Assembly (NCBI GenBank): GCA_900557255.1
Contig: USSA01000011.1
Span: forward strand, 1-34,051
Length of the DNA: 34,051 bases
DNA from: an uncultured Prevotella sp.
Lineage (GTDB): Bacteria; Bacteroidota; Bacteroidia; Bacteroidales; Bacteroidaceae
Reading direction: 5' to 3'
A program made the translations under genes and the position numbers. How positions within the stretch are numbered: the stretch's first letter is position 1; every line of letters starts with the position of its first letter. Of this stretch, positions 1 to 9,516 are shown in pieces. The notes under the pieces are model-generated. The model was not told where the DNA came from. It worked only from the letters and a program-made list of their open reading frames with translations, and ran no database searches.

Positions 1-176
1 ATGGCTTTTGCTTCTTTCCAAGTTTCTTTATCTTCATATCCATAATTTGTAATTTCTGCTCTGTTTGTAATATACCCTTTTGCTCCTTCTTTTACTTCGC
101 AAATTACTTTTACTTCTTGATATATGTTATCTTTTTCATTGTCTGTAGTCTTTAAGTTAATTACCACTCTTCGTAT
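1..176 (-). other. AT-rich partial reading frame beyond the efflux gene, possibly foreign
   Basis: Reading the minus strand past the stop codon of the truncated RND gene, the same frame stays open to the window edge (about 58 codons). It encodes a hydrophilic, Lys/Glu/Asn-rich peptide with stretches such as VICEVKEGAKGYITNRAEIT. Nothing in it resembles the membrane or periplasmic parts of an RND pump, and the bases are much more AT-rich than the neighbouring gene. From memory it recalls repeat regions of large clostridial surface proteins, but no search was possible. It may be a piece of another gene joined here by rearrangement, or a chimeric contig end. Confidence 0.35.
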
Positions 177-2279
177 TCATTGCCATCCTTGATAATCACT
201 CACACCAAATGTAGCCCAATCAGCTCCGCCGATGGTGATGACTTTGCCTATCACATCATTCTCTAGCTGGTAAGGGAAATTGGTCTTTGCTGCATTCTTC
301 TTAAAGTTGACCACTATTTCTCCATTCCTACCATCTATGCGTGTGGTAAAGTCTTTGATGCCATCATAACTTTTCAACATTTCTTCCACAGCAATTATCT
401 TAGAATTTAGCTGTACTGCGGTACCTCCGACAGGCATTTTAGCCAAGATGTGCAAAACCTTTTCTTCTGCCTCTCCTCTACGGTAAGCGCTATCATGCAG
501 ATAGTCGGCAAACAGGTGTATGCAGCCACCTAGGTATTGAGATAAGAAAGGTTTGCAGTCTGCTTGAAACCAGGCACTTCCTAATGTAGAGTTATATAGG
601 TGCTCGTACCAAGTAAGTTGTTGGGAAACTTTGTCTTTACTGAAATAAACTTCATAATCATCAGGTCCCATTTTGTCTGGCAAGGCATGGAAAGGAATAC
701 CAAAGGCGAGAACCAAAATGGCATAGTATATCCATTTTCGGCGAGACGTAAACCGAATATACCGTAAGTAGCCATGGTTCCATTTTACTATCCACCTAGC
801 ACCTCGGAGTTGTTTGCGTTGGCTAGAATAATGACAGCGGTCTATGATGGCAGGAACAAAGAATAAAGCCACCAAGAGCGAAATTGCCAAATTGATGATG
901 ACAATCCATGCAAAATCATAAAGGTCTTGCTGTATTTCCTTGGGCAAAAAGAATATAATAATCATAGAGCCAATCGTAGTAAGCATGGCTGCCAATATAG
1001 ACAAGAAAGCCTTACGATTATGGTAATAGCCATAGTGGTCTGCCATGACAATGGTAGAATCTATGATAAGTCCCAAAGATACGGTTATTCCAGCCAAGGA
1101 ATAGATATGCAACTTGATATGAAATACCCAAAACGCAATAATGGCTATCAAAAGATTGGCAGCCAATGTTGATGTGATAATGAACAAATATTTCAAATTG
1201 CGATTAGTAATCCATACGAACACCAAGAGGATAGTTAGCGACATGAGAGTACGCCATATTAACTTAGACATCTCTTCTCGCTGCTGCTTTGCACTATCAT
1301 AAGATAGCTGGATATACATCTTTTGATGAATACCTGATTTGATGTTGTCCATTTCTTTCTGAACACGATCTGATATTTTTACAACCTTGCCATCTGCTGG
1401 GATATATACATTGGCATAAATCGTATTCAGTCCATTTACACGATAATAATTATTCGGGTCTTTATCCCTTAACCGAATGGCAGCCAGATCATTTAGGTAT
1501 ATCATCTTGCCAGACACATTTTTCAAGGGCATTTGCTCCAAATCCTTACCAAAGGCTGCAGTGGTAAGATGAAGGGTAATTTTCTCTTCATTTCCTCTCT
1601 CGGAGTGATGCATAACCGTTCCGATAATCTCGTCTTGTCCGATATAATTTTTAATACCTTCCGCCATATCATGGGCAGATATGCCATAAGCCGATAGCAG
1701 TATAGGGTCATAAGTGATATCCAGGTAGCTATCTGTGGTTCCTGTTATCTCTACCTTGCAAACACCATCAACTCCTTCAAGTTGACGTTGTACGTGTTGT
1801 TCTACAAAACTCTTTATCATGTCGGGTTGCAGTTCTGCATTGACCTGATAAGTAAGCAAGAGTTTCTGGTCATGGTGTGAAGAGTTGTCGTCAACTACCT
1901 CTCCCCCTAAAATAGTAGGAAAAGAGATTCCTTTAGGCAATCTCCCGTAAGACTGTCTAAGTAATGAGGAAATTTCAAATCTCACAGATGAAACATCCGT
2001 CTTTTCCTTGAGCTTAACCACGATTTCATTACTGCCAAAATAGGAAGTGGAAGAAACACTCGCCACGCCTTTTAAGGCTGCGACCATACCCTCAATAGGG
2101 GAGGTCAGATTCTGTTCTATCACCTTCGCCGACACATTAGGCCATTCATAGCGTATAGTCAAAGTTTTGCCTTGGCGTGGGGCAGGCTCCGTACCCACGT
2201 CTATGAGTGGAGCCACTGCCACGCCAATAATCATCAAGATGACAAAAGTCAATGTAACTGTAAACGAAGATGGTTTCAT
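177..2279 (-). CDS. RND efflux permease B, truncated at the C-terminus
   Basis: This is an inner-membrane proton-driven RND permease, the second of two in tandem. The 700-residue product has TM1 at residues about 8-26, a first periplasmic porter loop, and a run of membrane segments at about 335-485. That run includes LGLIIDSTIVMADH, the TM4 acidic motif of the family. TM7 then leads into a second periplasmic loop, which ends abruptly after GGADWATFGVSDYQGWQ. Family members have about 1000-1050 residues, so the end of the second porter loop and TM8-12 are missing. The start codon overlaps the stop of permease A (ATGA), implying translational coupling. As it stands it cannot form a complete pump subunit. 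The truncation may be real or an assembly artefact at the junction near position 180. Confidence 0.85.
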   Translation of the reverse strand: MKPSSFTVTLTFVILMIIGVAVAPLIDVGTEPAPRQGKTLTIRYEWPNVSAKVIEQNLTSPIEGMVAALKGVASVSSTSYFGSNEIVVKLKEKTDVSSVRFEISSLLRQSYGRLPKGISFPTILGGEVVDDNSSHHDQKLLLTYQVNAELQPDMIKSFVEQHVQRQLEGVDGVCKVEITGTTDSYLDITYDPILLSAYGISAHDMAEGIKNYIGQDEIIGTVMHHSERGNEEKITLHLTTAAFGKDLEQMPLKNVSGKMIYLNDLAAIRLRDKDPNNYYRVNGLNTIYANVYIPADGKVVKISDRVQKEMDNIKSGIHQKMYIQLSYDSAKQQREEMSKLIWRTLMSLTILLVFVWITNRNLKYLFIITSTLAANLLIAIIAFWVFHIKLHIYSLAGITVSLGLIIDSTIVMADHYGYYHNRKAFLSILAAMLTTIGSMIIIFFLPKEIQQDLYDFAWIVIINLAISLLVALFFVPAIIDRCHYSSQRKQLRGARWIVKWNHGYLRYIRFTSRRKWIYYAILVLAFGIPFHALPDKMGPDDYEVYFSKDKVSQQLTWYEHLYNSTLGSAWFQADCKPFLSQYLGGCIHLFADYLHDSAYRRGEAEEKVLHILAKMPVGGTAVQLNSKIIAVEEMLKSYDGIKDFTTRIDGRNGEIVVNFKKNAAKTNFPYQLENDVIGKVITIGGADWATFGVSDYQGWQ

Positions 2280-5200
2280 TTCTTTCTGTTATATATAGCG
2301 TAATAAATGATTGGAATATAAAATATACTGACCAACGTACCCACTATCATGCCGACTAATATGGCTAATGACAACGGAAACTGCATATCTGCTCCGATAG
2401 AACCTCTAGACATGAATGGCAAGAGAGAAAATATGGTTGTCAGGGAGGTCATTATGATTGGCATCAAGCGCTCATGTCCTGCCATGGAAATCGCTGGCAT
2501 AAGCGATATTCCTTGGCGACGATGCACGTTGATGGTGTCTATCTTTAAGATAGAATCATTGATTACGATACCTGCCATCACAATAATACCTGTCATAGAC
2601 ATAATATCTATTGATATGCCCAGAATCCAAAGAATAAGGAGTACAAAGAACACATCCACAGCTATCTCGGACAGAATAATCAGTGGCTGTATCATACTCT
2701 CAAATTGTGCTGCTAAGATGAAGAACAACAATAGCAATGCCACCACCAATACCCATATCAGTCCAACTATCATTTGACGACTATTAAAGTAATCGCCGCT
2801 AGCTACAATTCTTATATTGTCATGGCTTTCGTTATATTGGTTGATAAAGCTAAGCATTTCTCTCACTTGCGTACTTGACACATTCAGATTAATAGGATAG
2901 TATTCGCCACCATCTGAGCCGTAAAGATGCTTATAGTCGTTAACAAGATGTTCACGGAGCAGAAGACTTAGTGGCACATCCACACCATTACTATTGGTAA
3001 TCGAACTAGCCAAGATGGATTGTCTGTCTGACTGACTGTTTCCTACAATCACAGGTACTGTACCAGCACCATGGTTGATACGTAACACCTCGTTGTTGCC
3101 TGATAGCTGGCGAAGTTTATCACAAAGTTGAGAATAAGTGATGCCATAGATGGTCATTTGTTCCACATCTGCAACCAACTGTAAGTTTTCTTCTGTAACA
3201 ACAGACGGAATCATGATGTTAGGAAAGTGCTTGCGAAGCGTATCCGTAAACGCAATTGCCTGTGCCACTGGGATGCGATGCCCAGCATTGTCTTGTAACT
3301 TTAGGCATAGTTCTGGCTCACCAGAAGAAAATATGAGGTCGAAAAGATTTCCCGATGGGGTATACGAAACTGTAGCCTCTGGGTATTTTTCTAAGAGTTC
3401 CTTCTTTATCTCTTCTTGCATGTTTTCAAGTTTTTCGGTAGAGGCACACTTTAGATATACCAATGCCTCGGAAGACGTAATGTCCTTGGTGTGGAAAAGT
3501 AAGAAGTCTTGGGTACCTGCCATAGATGTAGAAGTGAGCAAGTCTTTATGGTACTCCCTCAACACATTTGAAATTCTTCTGTCATTTTCAGAGACAGAAA
3601 TTCCTGAGTTCCAATCTACATACATCAAGGCATCGGTATAATCAACCTTTGGAATTTGTCGTTTCTCTGATACTCCATACACAATGACTAATCCTGGTAT
3701 GGAAACAAGGAATACAACGATACATAAGCGCATGTGTCTAAACATCCATCCTTGCGCCTTTTCATACCAACGGAAAAGTTTTGTATTTTGTTGCAATGCC
3801 AGGTGCTGTATATGATTCTCTCCCGCATGAACTTTGGCATACAAAACACGGAAATATACAGGCAAGACCAACATGGATATGGCTAATGAAGCAAAAAGGG
3901 CGATGGTAATACCCATGCTTTGGTCAAAGAAAAGAGCTCCTGCCATTCCACCGACAAATATTAATGGAATAAACACGCTGCAAGTAGTAAGAACTGAACT
4001 TAGCATAGGGGTAAACACCTCTGCTGTACCCTGGCACACAGACTTGCTTAAAACTAGTCCACTCTTTATTTTCTGCAATACATTATCTATCACAATGATA
4101 GAATTGTCCACAATCATACCCACACCCAAAATCAATCCCGATAGAGAAATGATATTAAGAGAAATGCCGATAAGACGAAAACATAACAAAGTGATGATTA
4201 ATGACAGAGGTATTGAGCAAGCCACCAATAATGCCAATCGCCATTTGCGCATAAAGAAAAGCAATACCAATGATGTGAAGAATGCCGCCGCCAACAGATT
4301 CCATTCTAGGTTGTTGATGGAATAAGCCAATAATTCCGTTTGGTCTCTGGTGATGGAAAAATCCATGTTGGGATAATTTTCCCGTAAATCGTCTATCACC
4401 CCATCTACAGCCTCTTTTAAGTCTGCCATCTGGGCATCGTTCTGTTTGATAATGGCTAATGTAACACAGTTCTTTCCATTATGCCTAATGATGTTTTTGC
4501 GAAGGGCAGGACGTTCTTCTATACGGCAGATATCTTTTAGTTGTAATAATCTGCCTGCATGTTTAATATAGATATTCTTTACATCGTCGACGTTAAGTAT
4601 TTGGTTATCAAAATGAATGTTGTAACGATAAATACCATCAGCCACAGTTAATGCCGCCAATTGTATGTCATTGTCGGTAAGTGCGTTTTGCAGCTGTTCC
4701 ATGGTCATTCCCAATGCTGTCATCTGATTCTCATCAGGTGTACATAATATTTCAGAGGATGTAAGTCCACTTATATCCACCATGGCAGTAGGAGGTAACT
4801 GCTCAAGACGGCGGCATACCACATTTCGTGCAAAGTCGCTTAACTGAGCAAAATGCGAAGTGGCGTCCTGCCCAGCCACCTCGTCTTTAGAATAGATGTC
4901 TAGATAAAATGCTGGAATATCAGTAGCGCTAGCCTTGATTACTTTAGGGCGATTGATGTTTTTAGGCAAGGTACCCATTGCCATATCTATCTTTTCGTTC
5001 ACCTCAATGAAAAGCATATCAACATCGGCCCCTGCCTCAAACTTTAGTTGAATATTGCCAACATCCATTCGTGAATCAGAGCTGACGCTCTTGACACCTG
5101 GCACGCGAGCCAGCTGGCTACGTAAAGGTGCTATTATCTGCTTTTCCATCTCTTGAACAGAATAGCCAGGAATGTCTGCCTGTACAGTCATCTGAGGAAT

Positions 5201-5317
5201 GTCTATGTCAGGCATCAGTGATATTGGAATATTGCGTATGCCGATGATTCCCACAACCACAATGGCTATGAGTATCATCGTTACTGCAATAGGGCGCTGA
5301 ATCAGATACTTTATCAT
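2276..5317 (-). CDS. RND efflux permease A (AcrB/MdtB-like)
   Basis: This is a full-length (1013 residues) resistance-nodulation-division inner-membrane transporter that would couple proton entry to export through the adaptor and TolC-like protein encoded just upstream. It starts MIKYLIQRPIAVTMILIAIV, the typical TM1. The TM4 motif is GVGMIVDNSIIVIDN, with the conserved Asp but Asn in place of the second Asp of AcrB. The TM10 motif is GIVINDSILKID, where AcrB has a Lys. Both variants occur in other RND subfamilies. It follows the adaptor gene by 5 bases and overlaps permease B by 4. Two different permeases in tandem suggest a heteromeric pump of the MdtBC kind. The substrate cannot be told from sequence. 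Confidence 0.92.
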   Translation of the reverse strand: MIKYLIQRPIAVTMILIAIVVVGIIGIRNIPISLMPDIDIPQMTVQADIPGYSVQEMEKQIIAPLRSQLARVPGVKSVSSDSRMDVGNIQLKFEAGADVDMLFIEVNEKIDMAMGTLPKNINRPKVIKASATDIPAFYLDIYSKDEVAGQDATSHFAQLSDFARNVVCRRLEQLPPTAMVDISGLTSSEILCTPDENQMTALGMTMEQLQNALTDNDIQLAALTVADGIYRYNIHFDNQILNVDDVKNIYIKHAGRLLQLKDICRIEERPALRKNIIRHNGKNCVTLAIIKQNDAQMADLKEAVDGVIDDLRENYPNMDFSITRDQTELLAYSINNLEWNLLAAAFFTSLVLLFFMRKWRLALLVACSIPLSLIITLLCFRLIGISLNIISLSGLILGVGMIVDNSIIVIDNVLQKIKSGLVLSKSVCQGTAEVFTPMLSSVLTTCSVFIPLIFVGGMAGALFFDQSMGITIALFASLAISMLVLPVYFRVLYAKVHAGENHIQHLALQQNTKLFRWYEKAQGWMFRHMRLCIVVFLVSIPGLVIVYGVSEKRQIPKVDYTDALMYVDWNSGISVSENDRRISNVLREYHKDLLTSTSMAGTQDFLLFHTKDITSSEALVYLKCASTEKLENMQEEIKKELLEKYPEATVSYTPSGNLFDLIFSSGEPELCLKLQDNAGHRIPVAQAIAFTDTLRKHFPNIMIPSVVTEENLQLVADVEQMTIYGITYSQLCDKLRQLSGNNEVLRINHGAGTVPVIVGNSQSDRQSILASSITNSNGVDVPLSLLLREHLVNDYKHLYGSDGGEYYPINLNVSSTQVREMLSFINQYNESHDNIRIVASGDYFNSRQMIVGLIWVLVVALLLLFFILAAQFESMIQPLIILSEIAVDVFFVLLILWILGISIDIMSMTGIIVMAGIVINDSILKIDTINVHRRQGISLMPAISMAGHERLMPIIMTSLTTIFSLLPFMSRGSIGADMQFPLSLAILVGMIVGTLVSIFYIPIIYYAIYNRKK

Positions 5318-5322
5318 ATTTT

Positions 5323-6414
5323 TTATTTATTGCGTTTCTTGACATTTACCTTAGTTCCATCTGCAAGGTTCAAGTTTCCTGAAGTAATAATGACATCACC
5401 ATCATGTAGTTCGGTATCTTTTCGTTTACATCCAGTGATGGCATACGAATCTATATTGCTATAAGCTACGTCTACGTAAGTCCAGATAGCTTCGCCATCC
5501 TTATATTCGAACACGACCTGATAGCCATCTCGGTCTAACACCGCATCCTTAGGCACAATAAAAGAACGAGGTACGTCATTTTCAACAATGACCTTTACGT
5601 TCATGCCATCCAAAAGTTTGCCCGTGGTATTTGTGATGCGAGCTGTCATCTTGATGAGTCCTTTCTCGTTTACCGTTGGATTGATATTGATGATTTTTCC
5701 TTTATATTGTGACCCCTCATCCACAAAAGGACTCACCAGGACAGTCTGACCTATCTTTAGGTTTTTGATTTCGGCCTCCAGTACGCTAAATTCAACATCA
5801 AGTTGTGAATCGTTGATAAGCGTGCAGAGTTTTTCAATCCTCTGATTACGCTTATTGTCCAAGTCTGCGATGCGCCCTCCAAAAGGAGCTACCAAAATGC
5901 ACTTTGCAGAAGCATGGCGTGCAGACTGCAACTGATACTGAGCCAAGTAAAATCCACAAGCTATTTTTGCACGATGCATTACGTCTGCTGGCACATTACT
6001 GGTGATTCCATCATATCCTAGACCGATTAGTTTGTCGGCAAGGTCAACCTTGGCTTTTTCCAATTCCTTTTGGGCTTTCTCAATGTTTATCTGGGCTTCA
6101 CTTCCGTCTGTACGAGCTATCAACTGTCCCTTTTGTACTCTGCTGCCATTATGCACGTATATACTGCTAACGATTCCACCATCAGGAAATGATATCTCGC
6201 TCTTGGCTATGGCCTTGAGTTTGCCATTACAAATGAGTTGGCGATGGAATGTCCTTGGATGGAGACATAGAGTATCGACATATATCTCGGTGGACATCTT
6301 TTCTGCATTCTCTATATTTTGGTCTTCTGCTTGCTCTTTTTTCTGTTGACACGAAGGCAAAGCCCCACCTGCAAGAATCAGCATAGCCAAGATAATGTTA
6401 TAGTTTTTATTCAT
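5323..6414 (-). CDS. Efflux periplasmic adaptor (membrane fusion protein), lipoprotein
   Basis: This 363-residue protein would bridge the RND permease and the TolC-like channel. The N-terminus carries a lipoprotein signal with lipobox LPSC (Cys22). A biotinyl-lipoyl-like half follows (IYVHNGSRVQKGQLIARTDG, about 90-110), then a short helical hairpin rich in Lys/Glu (QINIEKAQKELEKAKVDLAD), a second lipoyl half (ILVAPFGGRIADLDNKRNQRI) and a beta-barrel with a membrane-proximal domain. The hairpin is short for the family. It lies 11 bases after the TolC-like gene and 5 bases before permease A, so the four genes form one operon. Confidence 0.92.
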   Translation of the reverse strand: MNKNYNIILAMLILAGGALPSCQQKKEQAEDQNIENAEKMSTEIYVDTLCLHPRTFHRQLICNGKLKAIAKSEISFPDGGIVSSIYVHNGSRVQKGQLIARTDGSEAQINIEKAQKELEKAKVDLADKLIGLGYDGITSNVPADVMHRAKIACGFYLAQYQLQSARHASAKCILVAPFGGRIADLDNKRNQRIEKLCTLINDSQLDVEFSVLEAEIKNLKIGQTVLVSPFVDEGSQYKGKIININPTVNEKGLIKMTARITNTTGKLLDGMNVKVIVENDVPRSFIVPKDAVLDRDGYQVVFEYKDGEAIWTYVDVAYSNIDSYAITGCKRKDTELHDGDVIITSGNLNLADGTKVNVKKRNK

Positions 6415-6425
6415 ATCTGTACATT

Positions 6426-7910
6426 TTATTTGTTATGTATGAGAGCATCAAAATCAGCATTCAGTGCTCGTTTTTGCACCCAGTCGTATAAGGTATATCT
6501 ACGCAAGGAATAATAGTAAGTCCAATAAGTTTTCAACTGTGTGATATATTGAGACTTCGCTGTTTCTAACTCTTGCAAGGCTGTGTTAAGTTCTGTCACG
6601 GAAATATTGCCCATCTCAAACCTTTTTTTGGTTATGTCATAGCGTTCGTGTGATATTTCCTGTGCTCTTTGCGAGGTGCGACATTGCTCAGACTGAAAAC
6701 TAAACTGTAATACCTCACGTTTTATCTTTTGTATATAGTCATTGTCAGCTTGTTCTTTTTTGGTTTTTGCCAATTCCAAATTAGACTTGGCTACCATAAC
6801 CTTACCTTTTTGTACTCCCCAGTCGAAGATCGGTAACGTGATACTTACACCGATAATCTCGTTGTCTTGTAAATTCCGGTATGCGGCAGTAAAACCATCT
6901 GCTGTTCGATTAAATCCCACTTCTGCATTCAACTGCATCTGTATACCTTTAGCCGATTTCGCCTTGGCTAGGTTTTGCTGGGCATTCAGTACAGCCAAGT
7001 CTTGCTCCAAAACATGTGAAGAGTTTGTCAAAGCTTTTAGTGTAACCTCATCTGCATTCAGCACCATATCCATCACGTTGGATGGAGGCGTTAACTCTAC
7101 ATCTTGGTAGTTTGTTACCCTAATATACGAAAAGAGATTGAACAATCCGTCATCTAGTTTTATTTTGGAATTGTTTACTTCCACTTTCGTGTTGAGCATA
7201 GACAACTCCAGTTGCAATAAGTCGCTCTTGGTGATTGTACCTAATGAAAGGCGTTTCTTGGAAATCTCGTATAAAGCCTCTAGGTCTTTGTATTTGCTTA
7301 CATTCTGCTGATAATCAGACTGGGCAGAAATGGCATCAAAGTAGAAGGAAGCAACCTGTATAGCAACATCCTCTATATTCTCAAGATATACTTTCTTTGC
7401 TCTCTCGTACTCCTTGGGTTCAGACTTTTTTCTCCATTTCAGTTCATTATAAGACCGTAGAGGTTGTGCATAAGACAACTTCAGTGGAAGAGTATTATAA
7501 GTTGTCATCTTATAATCAAACTGGTCTAGTCGATACAGGTATGACTGTAAGGAGAGCGTGCCGCCAAGCGAACTAATCTGTTGGTCTACAGAAAAAGTAA
7601 ACGAATTGGTCAGCGAGTTGTTGTCTACATAATTAATCTTACCATCCTCAGAGTTTCGTGCCTCCACCCGGGAATGGTTAAAGTTCATGATGCCACCTGT
7701 AATACTCATCGATGGCAATAATTCCGCACGAAACGATTTATACGCCCAATAACTAGACATAAAGCTAAATCTTGCTAATTGGGCGTCAAAAGAGTTCTGC
7801 TGAGCAATGAGGATAGCATCGTTCAGTGACATGGTCTGTCGTTGTGCACTGGCCGTTATACTCAAGGCTGTGCCAACTAATATATATAGTAATTTTCTAT
7901 TCAACATCAT
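6426..7910 (-). CDS. TolC-family outer membrane efflux protein
   Basis: This is the outer-membrane channel of the tripartite pump, 494 residues. I place the start at the ATG at 7910. It begins MMLNRKLLYILVGTALSITA, a clean signal peptide ending SAQ, and it lies just downstream of a TAnnTTTG-type promoter box with an A-rich leader. An in-frame ATG at 7991 would add 27 residues ahead of the signal peptide and overlap the upstream gene. Two OEP repeats are visible as long amphipathic helices, for example SMLNTKVEVNNSKIKLDDG in the first half and RYDITKKRFEMGNISVTELN in the second. It is the first gene of the pump operon. The Gln-Asn-Ser start of the mature part (SLNDAILIAQQNS) is typical of the family. 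Confidence 0.92.
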   Translation of the reverse strand: MMLNRKLLYILVGTALSITASAQRQTMSLNDAILIAQQNSFDAQLARFSFMSSYWAYKSFRAELLPSMSITGGIMNFNHSRVEARNSEDGKINYVDNNSLTNSFTFSVDQQISSLGGTLSLQSYLYRLDQFDYKMTTYNTLPLKLSYAQPLRSYNELKWRKKSEPKEYERAKKVYLENIEDVAIQVASFYFDAISAQSDYQQNVSKYKDLEALYEISKKRLSLGTITKSDLLQLELSMLNTKVEVNNSKIKLDDGLFNLFSYIRVTNYQDVELTPPSNVMDMVLNADEVTLKALTNSSHVLEQDLAVLNAQQNLAKAKSAKGIQMQLNAEVGFNRTADGFTAAYRNLQDNEIIGVSITLPIFDWGVQKGKVMVAKSNLELAKTKKEQADNDYIQKIKREVLQFSFQSEQCRTSQRAQEISHERYDITKKRFEMGNISVTELNTALQELETAKSQYITQLKTYWTYYYSLRRYTLYDWVQKRALNADFDALIHNK

Positions 7911-7927
7911 TTTGGTTTTTGACACTG

Positions 7928-7935
7928 CAAATATA
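7928..7935 (-). promoter_or_regulatory. Candidate -7 promoter box of the efflux operon
   Basis: On the minus strand this reads TATATTTG, a full match to the Bacteroidota sigma-ABfr -7 consensus TAnnTTTG. It lies in the 58-base gap between the ligase-like gene and the TolC-like gene, about 17 bases before the chosen ATG. No convincing -33 TTTG at the usual 19-21 base spacing was seen, so the pump operon probably has its own weak or activated promoter. Confidence 0.5.
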
Positions 7936-7968
7936 ATATATTTTTTGCTATATTTAGCATACCAACTG

Positions 7969-9516
7969 TTAAAATGCAACTTCTTGTGCATTTTTTTTCA
8001 TTTCTTCTATGGCAGGTGAAGATATTTTGGGGTGATACTCCAATATTTGTTGAGCAACACTCCTCATTCTGTTTGTATCGCCCATCTCCTTCAATGTTAT
8101 CATTTTCTGATAAAGAGGGTATAACCGATTGGGAAGTCTTTGGAAAGCGATGTCATAACATTTTATTGCATCATCGTATAAGACCATTTGTCGATAGTTG
8201 TTTCCCATCAATACCCAGAACATAGGGTCATTGCTTACTTTTATACCTTGGCGTAATATGGCATTACTATCCAAGTATCTTTTATTTGCTTGGAGTAATT
8301 TTGCAAAGCTGAAGAGAAATTGTTTGTCATCATTGCAGTATGGCAACAAGCGATAATCATCTGGTATAAATGACGAATGGAAAACTCCTGCCCACATCTT
8401 ACTTTCTTTGTGGGCTTTTATATATGGAGTACCAAGCTTCCTACATCCAAAAATCAATACCATAGAAATCCCCCCTATAACACCGACCAACCAAGGATTT
8501 GCAGAAAACAGTTTCTTGCCAGAAGCACCTTTAGCAACGAAAAGAATACCTAATATCCTATATGGGAGCATTTGGAAAGGATAGGAGAAAAGGCTGAATA
8601 TGAGTAAGGCAACCAATCCATATAATAACGTAGAGGATTTCTCATATAATTCTTTTGTCACTAATACTATAATGGCATAACATAAAGTAGCCCCAAAAAT
8701 ACCTTGCTCTGCACCAATTTGTAAGCCATCACAGAAAGCAAATTCTGTGACATCAGCATAATTGGAGAAAAGTGCTATATGACTGGCATCGTTAAAAAAA
8801 CGATACAACTGATTACCATATTCTCCAGCAAAGCCCCCAATACCCACTCCAAGTAAAGGGTGCTCTAACCACATAGCCAATGTTTGCCACCAGATAATGA
8901 TTCTGCCTATGGCAGATCCCCACTTGAGGCATAACAGTATGACAGCTAAAGTTACAGCAGAGAATGCCAATACCCATCGATACTTCCATAAGTATTTCCG
9001 ATAGGTACATAAAAACATCATGGCTACAACCACGAATGCACTACGACTAAATGTAATGGCAAGCATCAAACAGCCGAAAATAATCATTCCCCAGCATATA
9101 GCCTTTTCTATTTTTTCTGTAAGAGCAGTACTCTTATCTTGTATCTGTTTAAGATTGGCTAGAGCCATTACAACTCCCATGGCTATGCCAGCAGAATAGG
9201 GACCAGGATTGTTGAAAGTTCCTGTTACAGGGTAAAGATAATGATGGCTAGTACCGCTATATAATTGGTAATAGCCCCAAAATAGTTGATAACCAGCATA
9301 CCCCAATATCCCCCATGCGTATATTTTATTAGGTATAGAGAAACAACCATCTACCAACCTCACTACAATATATAATGTAAAGAGATAAGAATAAGTTAGT
9401 ATTTCTCCATAGCAAGGTGCATCTGGTAGGCAATATGTCCTCAATAAGGCATACCCCCACCAGGTAAACATTAAAACATCTACGATACTTATTTTACCAC
9501 CAAATTTGTTTGCCAT
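7969..9516 (-). CDS. O-antigen ligase-type (Wzy/WaaL-like) polytopic membrane protein with C-terminal TPR-like region
   Basis: This 515-residue inner-membrane protein has about 10 hydrophobic segments in the first 370 residues, followed by a soluble tail. Family motifs seen are TFNNPGPYSAG (about 100-110), FSRSA (156-160), a conserved GR (204-205) and HPLLGVGIGGFAGEYGNQ (219-236). These are typical of Wzy_C/O-antigen ligase proteins, which transfer lipid-linked glycans or polymerise them. The tail (about 395-510) reads as two or three TPR helix pairs (NDPMFWVLMGNNYRQMVLYD, AIKCYDIAFQRLPN). The ATG at 9516 is preceded by an A-run and is preferred to a GTG at 9534. It overlaps the transglutaminase-like gene by 23 bases. 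No glycosyltransferase or O-antigen gene is nearby, so it probably serves the peptide locus. Its true substrate is unknown. Confidence 0.8.
   Translation of the reverse strand: MANKFGGKISIVDVLMFTWWGYALLRTYCLPDAPCYGEILTYSYLFTLYIVVRLVDGCFSIPNKIYAWGILGYAGYQLFWGYYQLYSGTSHHYLYPVTGTFNNPGPYSAGIAMGVVMALANLKQIQDKSTALTEKIEKAICWGMIIFGCLMLAITFSRSAFVVVAMMFLCTYRKYLWKYRWVLAFSAVTLAVILLCLKWGSAIGRIIIWWQTLAMWLEHPLLGVGIGGFAGEYGNQLYRFFNDASHIALFSNYADVTEFAFCDGLQIGAEQGIFGATLCYAIIVLVTKELYEKSSTLLYGLVALLIFSLFSYPFQMLPYRILGILFVAKGASGKKLFSANPWLVGVIGGISMVLIFGCRKLGTPYIKAHKESKMWAGVFHSSFIPDDYRLLPYCNDDKQFLFSFAKLLQANKRYLDSNAILRQGIKVSNDPMFWVLMGNNYRQMVLYDDAIKCYDIAFQRLPNRLYPLYQKMITLKEMGDTNRMRSVAQQILEYHPKISSPAIEEMKKNAQEVAF

Noticed and set aside
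7911..7991. Upstream ATG at 7991 as start of the TolC-like gene
   Set aside because: It would put 27 polar residues before the signal peptide, cross the predicted promoter box and overlap the ligase-like gene.
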